DNA of 10,166 nucleotides from Planctomycetota bacterium (lineage in GTDB: Bacteria > Planctomycetota > Planctomycetia > Planctomycetales > Planctomycetaceae). Positions 7,601 through 10,166 of the stretch are shown piece after piece. The notes under the pieces were generated by a model, which did no database searches, was not told the origin of the DNA, and was given only the letters and a program-made list of their open reading frames with translations. Location of the stretch: positions 1-10,166 of the forward strand of contig JAEYWB010000879.1 of NCBI GenBank assembly GCA_023429275.1. The letters run 5' to 3'. The position numbers were made by a program, and so were the translations under genes. Position 1 is the stretch's first letter, and each line of letters starts with the position of its first letter.

Positions 7601-7990
7601 GAGATCCTCGGTCGCAGTCTGCACAAGCGGGCGATGTTCGAAGAGGCACGAACGGCCTACCAGCGGGTCGTCGACTCTCCCGATGGGAAGCGGACGGAGA
7701 CCGCCGCGAAGGCCCAGCTCGGCCTGGCAGAGACCTATCTCTTCCAGAAGAATTTCGACGCCGCGCACAAGGAGTACTACAAGGTCTACGTCGGCTATGC
7801 GTTCCCGGAGTATCAGGCCGCGGCCCTCTACCAGGCGATCACCTGCGACCTTGAGCTCAAACGCCCGGAAGACGCCCTGAAGACATTCGAAACCCTGAAG
7901 ACCGAATTCCCGACCAGCCAATACGTCGGACGCGCGGAACAAGCGGTCAAGCCGGTGCAGGAGAAGACCCGCCCTGAAGGAACCTCGTGA
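4700..7990 (+). CDS. Large exported tetratricopeptide-repeat protein (1096 aa)
   Basis: The start at 4700 is chosen because the protein then begins with a signal peptide: positively charged N-region, hydrophobic core at about 22-38 (FLALAAEIALLLSLVA), and an ALA motif ending at 42 before DADADYG. Frame is open upstream to 4571 but lacks such a beginning. The Shine-Dalgarno is weak (GAGAAC, 4689-4694). From about residue 45 to 1080 the protein is almost continuous TPR-like helical hairpins, for example ADARQVFRTFIAQNP (98-112), EAIEQFTAIGKRFPQSP (246-262), KAVDTFQQLD (317-326), RADEIFQRLIAEFPDS (768-783) and DALKTFETLKTEFPTS (1058-1073). The 'FP.SP/FPDS' repeat ends resemble those of BamD/YbgF-type envelope TPR proteins. 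No enzymatic domain is visible. It is probably a periplasmic scaffold for protein-protein contacts; its partner is unknown. It is the first gene of a three-gene operon and its stop overlaps the next start. Confidence 0.88.
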   Translation: MNRSPLAPPPVTGLFRTGWRPFLALAAEIALLLSLVARPALADADADYGVALQYYKNQSWDRAAQSWTEFLAKNPTHARVPLAQLYYGQTLVQLGKYADARQVFRTFIAQNPKQPDIPLALFRTAECSVFLNDLEAAERELQTFLNQHGNHELAEWAFQYQGEVAAKRGKFTEAAAAFRVVLNRFKNGKLSEDAKFGLARAEEALKNDAAAIELYTELAAMPQGRFAAESLFNLGSRYFENGKYFEAIEQFTAIGKRFPQSPLAAAGDVHAGYVHFQLKEYPAAIEQFQKGAKSPAQAVTAQFWIGLAYKEQGEFQKAVDTFQQLDSSAKEAKPLGAEVAFHWGDSELRLSNFDKARDLFLESVRRDPTGELSDDALYLASDAAVRGGHYAEAIRMSEQFRRSYPGPGGLSLLEELVLGRALFAQGDELEKTNAEAAQAKWKAAGEVFEYVARESKIPRTSTLARIQLARVKARNRDDKGVVDVLDPLKQELGSDNVPREYSEALLLLANSLNELKRGKEAIEVYKVYQERSPGKKNPAALSALAIASAQIGLWEDARSAMKALDEADERKEDLAYAAADVGDKAFRAGQWDVAAEMFRYQVALGEQHPGYWNALSDLGHTYVNMKRWKEAADALRGVLDSKSNDTPIISHVTYLYGYSLQQEAEAGSSNEGLETAADVLTKAYERFRLPADKSPPTADQLQASFNAYQSIKGAARCYAKLGKLAEADKAWQQAYDELGRQTEPQKKPLDAVLSEWGAMHLNAGDSKRADEIFQRLIAEFPDSEHAVVAKLSLAQGEAKAGRTEDAMAAFEKIVNQPGAHEEIRRTAMLWLIDVSAQARNWPVALKYAAEFQQAFPRTAHRHYARYRQAEALLQLAVASTGGGTLEAGKGSEQIDEAIRLLVEIKQSADTPLEGRANATVGQEEWFPQVWLLLSEAYFRVRNYTAVEANVAELRKKDPQSPFLYQLDEILGRSLHKRAMFEEARTAYQRVVDSPDGKRTETAAKAQLGLAETYLFQKNFDAAHKEYYKVYVGYAFPEYQAAALYQAITCDLELKRPEDALKTFETLKTEFPTSQYVGRAEQAVKPVQEKTRPEGTS

Positions 7991-8949
7991 GGCAGGCAAC
8001 CGGGGCTTCCCGCACGATGCAGGTCTACTACACCGACCAGTTTGTCCTTCCGCTCCCGCCCGGGCATTCCTTCCCGATGGCGCGGTATCGCCTGCTGCGC
8101 GAAGCGGTCCAGGAACGTCGGCTCGTCCCGCCCCAGGATATCCGCATCCCTCCGGCCGCCTCCGACGATCAACTGCGGCTCGTTCACACGGCCGACTACC
8201 TCTCGCGCGTCACCTGCGGGACGTTGACCGAAGCTGAGCAACGGCGGATTGGCTTTCCCTGGTCACGTGAAATGGTCGAACGCTGCCGCCGCTCGACGGG
8301 AGGGACGCTCGCGGCGGCCCGTGCTGCGCTCTTGGACGGGATCGGCATCAACCTGGCTGGCGGGACCCACCACGCCTTTGCCGACCGGGGAGGAGGATAC
8401 TGCGTCTTCAACGACGTCGCGGTTTCGGTCCGGACGCTCCAGTCGGAAGGGGCGATCCGGCGGGCGGTCGTGCTCGACTGCGATGTCCACCACGGGGACG
8501 GGACGGCGGAGATCTTCGAGGGCGACGATTCGGTCTTCACGATCTCCCTCTTCGCCGCGAAGGCGTTTCCGGCCCGGAAGCCTCCAGGGGACCTCGACTT
8601 TCCTCTTCCGCCCGGAACAGGAGACGAGCCCTACCTCTCCGCCCTCGACCAGGCGCTGCAGACGATCCAGGGTGAAGGCGGGTTCGACATCCTCTTCTAC
8701 CTGGCGGGAGCGGACCCCTATGAAGGGGATCGCCTCGGAGGACTCGCCGTGACGAAACCGGCCCTGGCGGAGCGGGATCGCCGTGTCCTCTCGGCGTGCC
8801 GGGCCTGGAACCTGCCGGTCGTGATCACGATGGCGGGCGGGTATGCCGACGATGTCCGGGAGATTGTCGCCATCCAGACCGAGACGGTCGCTCTCGCGGC
8901 GGACCTGTTCCGTTCGGTGAGCCGGCCGCGGGAGGAATCGCCGAGATGA
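7987..8949 (+). CDS. Histone-deacetylase-superfamily zinc amidohydrolase (320 aa)
   Basis: Arginase/deacetylase-fold enzyme that removes acyl groups from lysine or from small amines using an active-site zinc. All key elements are present: paired histidines H128-H129 in GGTHHA, zinc ligands D166 and H168 in LDCDVHHGDG (162-171), third ligand D243 in AGADP, and the catalytic tyrosine Y286 in AGGY. The opening YYTDQFVLPLPPGHSFPM (14-31) is typical of bacterial members resembling class IV (HDAC11-like) enzymes. The GTG at 7987 overlaps the TPR stop (GTGA) and has AAGGAA (7977-7982) at good spacing; the ATG at 8017 is an alternative that would start right before the conserved block. There is no signal peptide, so it is cytoplasmic. 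With no histone gene in view, acetylated proteins, polyamines or acetoin-type metabolites are possible substrates; this is inference. Confidence 0.92.
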   Translation: MRQATGASRTMQVYYTDQFVLPLPPGHSFPMARYRLLREAVQERRLVPPQDIRIPPAASDDQLRLVHTADYLSRVTCGTLTEAEQRRIGFPWSREMVERCRRSTGGTLAAARAALLDGIGINLAGGTHHAFADRGGGYCVFNDVAVSVRTLQSEGAIRRAVVLDCDVHHGDGTAEIFEGDDSVFTISLFAAKAFPARKPPGDLDFPLPPGTGDEPYLSALDQALQTIQGEGGFDILFYLAGADPYEGDRLGGLAVTKPALAERDRRVLSACRAWNLPVVITMAGGYADDVREIVAIQTETVALAADLFRSVSRPREESPR

Positions 8950-9818
8950 GCCTCGTACCGGCCGAACGAGAGTGGGTCTTCGCCGGACTGCGACTTGGCA
9001 CCCGGCGGATCCCTCGCGTCTTCGGAATCGTCAACGTCACGCCCGACAGCTTCTCCGACGGCGGCCAGTTCCTCGATCCCGCGCGGGGGGTCGATCGGGC
9101 CCTGCAGCTTGCCGCCGAGGGTGCGGAGATCCTGGACATCGGCGGAGAATCGACCCGTCCCGGCGCCATCCCGGTTTCCGAAGCGGACGAGATCCGGCGC
9201 GTCGTCCCGGTCATCGAGCGACTCGCCGCTCAGACGACCGTCCCGATCTCGATCGACACCTCAAAGTCCGCCGTCGCCCGCGAAGCCCTGGCGGCAGGGG
9301 CCGTCATCGTCAACGACATCTCCGGACTGACGTTCGACCCCCGAATGACGGACCTCTGCGCGGACTCGGACTGCGGCATCGTCGTGATGCACATCCAGGG
9401 GACGCCGCAGACGATGCAGATCGATCCGCGCTACGGAAACGTCGTCGAAGAGGTCGCCGAGCTCCTCGAACAGCGCGTCGCGTTCCTCGCCAGCGGGGGA
9501 ATTGCGGCCGAACGAGTGCTCGTCGACCCCGGAATCGGATTCGGCAAGACGCCGCAACACAACGTCGCTCTCCTCACGCAACTGAACCGGTTTCAGCAGA
9601 CAGGCCGGCCAGTGCTGATCGGCCACTCCCGCAAGCGGTTCATCGCGAAGATCGTCGGCCACCCGCTGGATGAACGGGACGCCGGAACGATCGGCGTGAG
9701 TCTCGCGGTCGCCCAGCTCGGGGCGGATTACCTTCGGGTCCACGACGTCCGGCAGACGTGTGATGCTCTGAAGGCATGGTCGGCCGTGGTCCACCGGTCG
9801 CCCGTTTTCACCGACTGA
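8946..9818 (+). CDS. folP: Dihydropteroate synthase
   Basis: Condenses 4-aminobenzoate with 6-hydroxymethyl-dihydropterin diphosphate to form dihydropteroate in folate synthesis; sulfonamides act at this enzyme. The 290-residue length is normal for the family and all signature blocks of the TIM barrel are present: NVTPDSFSDGG (30-40), DIGGESTRPG (64-73), DTSK with D104, ND at 123-124, DPGIGFGKT (194-202), GHSRKRF (226-232) and RVHD (264-267). The ATG overlaps the deacetylase stop (ATGA) and has a strong GGAGGAA (8931-8937) eight bases upstream, so it can be translated both by coupling and independently. The open frame extends further 5' to 8796, but that part lies inside the deacetylase gene. 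No other folate gene is in the window. Its 3' end overlaps the convergent membrane gene by 11 bp. Confidence 0.97.
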   Translation: MSLVPAEREWVFAGLRLGTRRIPRVFGIVNVTPDSFSDGGQFLDPARGVDRALQLAAEGAEILDIGGESTRPGAIPVSEADEIRRVVPVIERLAAQTTVPISIDTSKSAVAREALAAGAVIVNDISGLTFDPRMTDLCADSDCGIVVMHIQGTPQTMQIDPRYGNVVEEVAELLEQRVAFLASGGIAAERVLVDPGIGFGKTPQHNVALLTQLNRFQQTGRPVLIGHSRKRFIAKIVGHPLDERDAGTIGVSLAVAQLGADYLRVHDVRQTCDALKAWSAVVHRSPVFTD

Positions 9819-10166
9819 AAGTCCCGTTTCGCGACCTCCAGACGCGAAAGATCATCCAGCATCCCCCCACGAAGGCGACCAGATAGCTCGCCGAGTGGGC
9901 CCAGAGGTCGGCAAGGAACGGGACATGCCGGTGTGCCGGGAGCCGATGCGCCATCGGACCGACGAAGAAGACGGCGCCGGATGAGGCCAGAAACCATCCG
10001 GTTACCCCGGCAACCGCTGCGCTGATTGCCATCACAACCAGCAGTGTTGCAATGGGTCGAACCATTGAGCGGACCGACCGCTTCGGACGGGGCCCGTATC
10101 GAGCGCTGAAGGCGAGGGGAATGCCGAGCAGCACACCAACCCACCAGGTTGCGAGAAGGCCCCAGC
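9808..10166 (-). CDS. Multi-pass membrane protein, 5' end outside the window (at least 118 aa)
   Basis: The frame is open to the window edge, so the true start lies beyond 10166; GTG at 10134 is an internal possibility but would cut through a hydrophobic segment. Three membrane segments are visible: one at the edge (LLATWWVGVLLGIPLAF), one after a basic loop (PIATLLVVMAISAAVAGVTGWFL), and a C-terminal one (SYLVAFVGGCWMIFRVW). Between the last two is a His/Arg-rich stretch, AHRLPAHRHVPFLADLWAHS, whose regular His, Arg and Trp residues look conserved rather than random. I know no function for it; it looks like an uncharacterised membrane protein family, and no enzyme motif is evident. It converges on folP, and the two stops overlap, leaving no room for a terminator between them. 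Confidence 0.75.
   Translation of the reverse strand, partial: WGLLATWWVGVLLGIPLAFSARYGPRPKRSVRSMVRPIATLLVVMAISAAVAGVTGWFLASSGAVFFVGPMAHRLPAHRHVPFLADLWAHSASYLVAFVGGCWMIFRVWRSRNGTFSR

Noticed and set aside
5405..7999. 864-codon minus-strand open frame antisense to the TPR gene
   Set aside because: Same GC-bias effect. The plus strand shows a signal peptide and ordered TPR repeats; the antisense translation is Leu/Arg/Val-rich without recognisable motifs.

Overview
The window is GC-rich, chromosomal-looking bacterial DNA, most likely from a planctomycete (Planctomycetales). The best evidence is the BBP7-type outer-membrane beta-barrel protein, a family expanded in that phylum. The long secreted TPR protein and the small orphan membrane proteins fit this. 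No insertion sequence, phage gene, CRISPR array, tRNA or rRNA was seen, and coding style is even across the window.

Left half (about 138-4209): every supported gene lies on the minus strand. Read in transcription order, they are a secreted BBP7-like porin (4209-2992), a 53-aa single-helix membrane protein with a strong hairpin in its leader (2766-2605), a UvrC excinuclease subunit that ends before the usual C-terminal helix-hairpin-helix domain (2382-1045), a possible 48-aa membrane peptide (966-820), and a 104-aa winged-helix-like protein (452-138). The stretch between the last two carries several short hairpins. A TACAAT hexamer just upstream of uvrC suggests that it has its own promoter.

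Right half (4700-9818): three plus-strand genes form a tight operon. A 1096-aa exported TPR protein runs into a zinc-dependent histone-deacetylase-family enzyme through a GTGA stop/start overlap. That gene runs into dihydropteroate synthase (folP) through an ATGA overlap with a strong Shine-Dalgarno. The block 4210-4699 separates this operon from the divergent porin gene and must hold both promoters.

Right edge: a multi-helix membrane protein on the minus strand enters from outside the window. Its stop codon overlaps the end of folP tail to tail by 11 bp.

Functionally this is a housekeeping neighbourhood (DNA repair, folate synthesis) mixed with lineage-specific envelope proteins. I see no defence or mobile system. 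The points most worth a second look are the HhH-less UvrC, the TPR-deacetylase-folP coupling, the hairpin-preceded 53-aa protein and the structured leader of the winged-helix gene.
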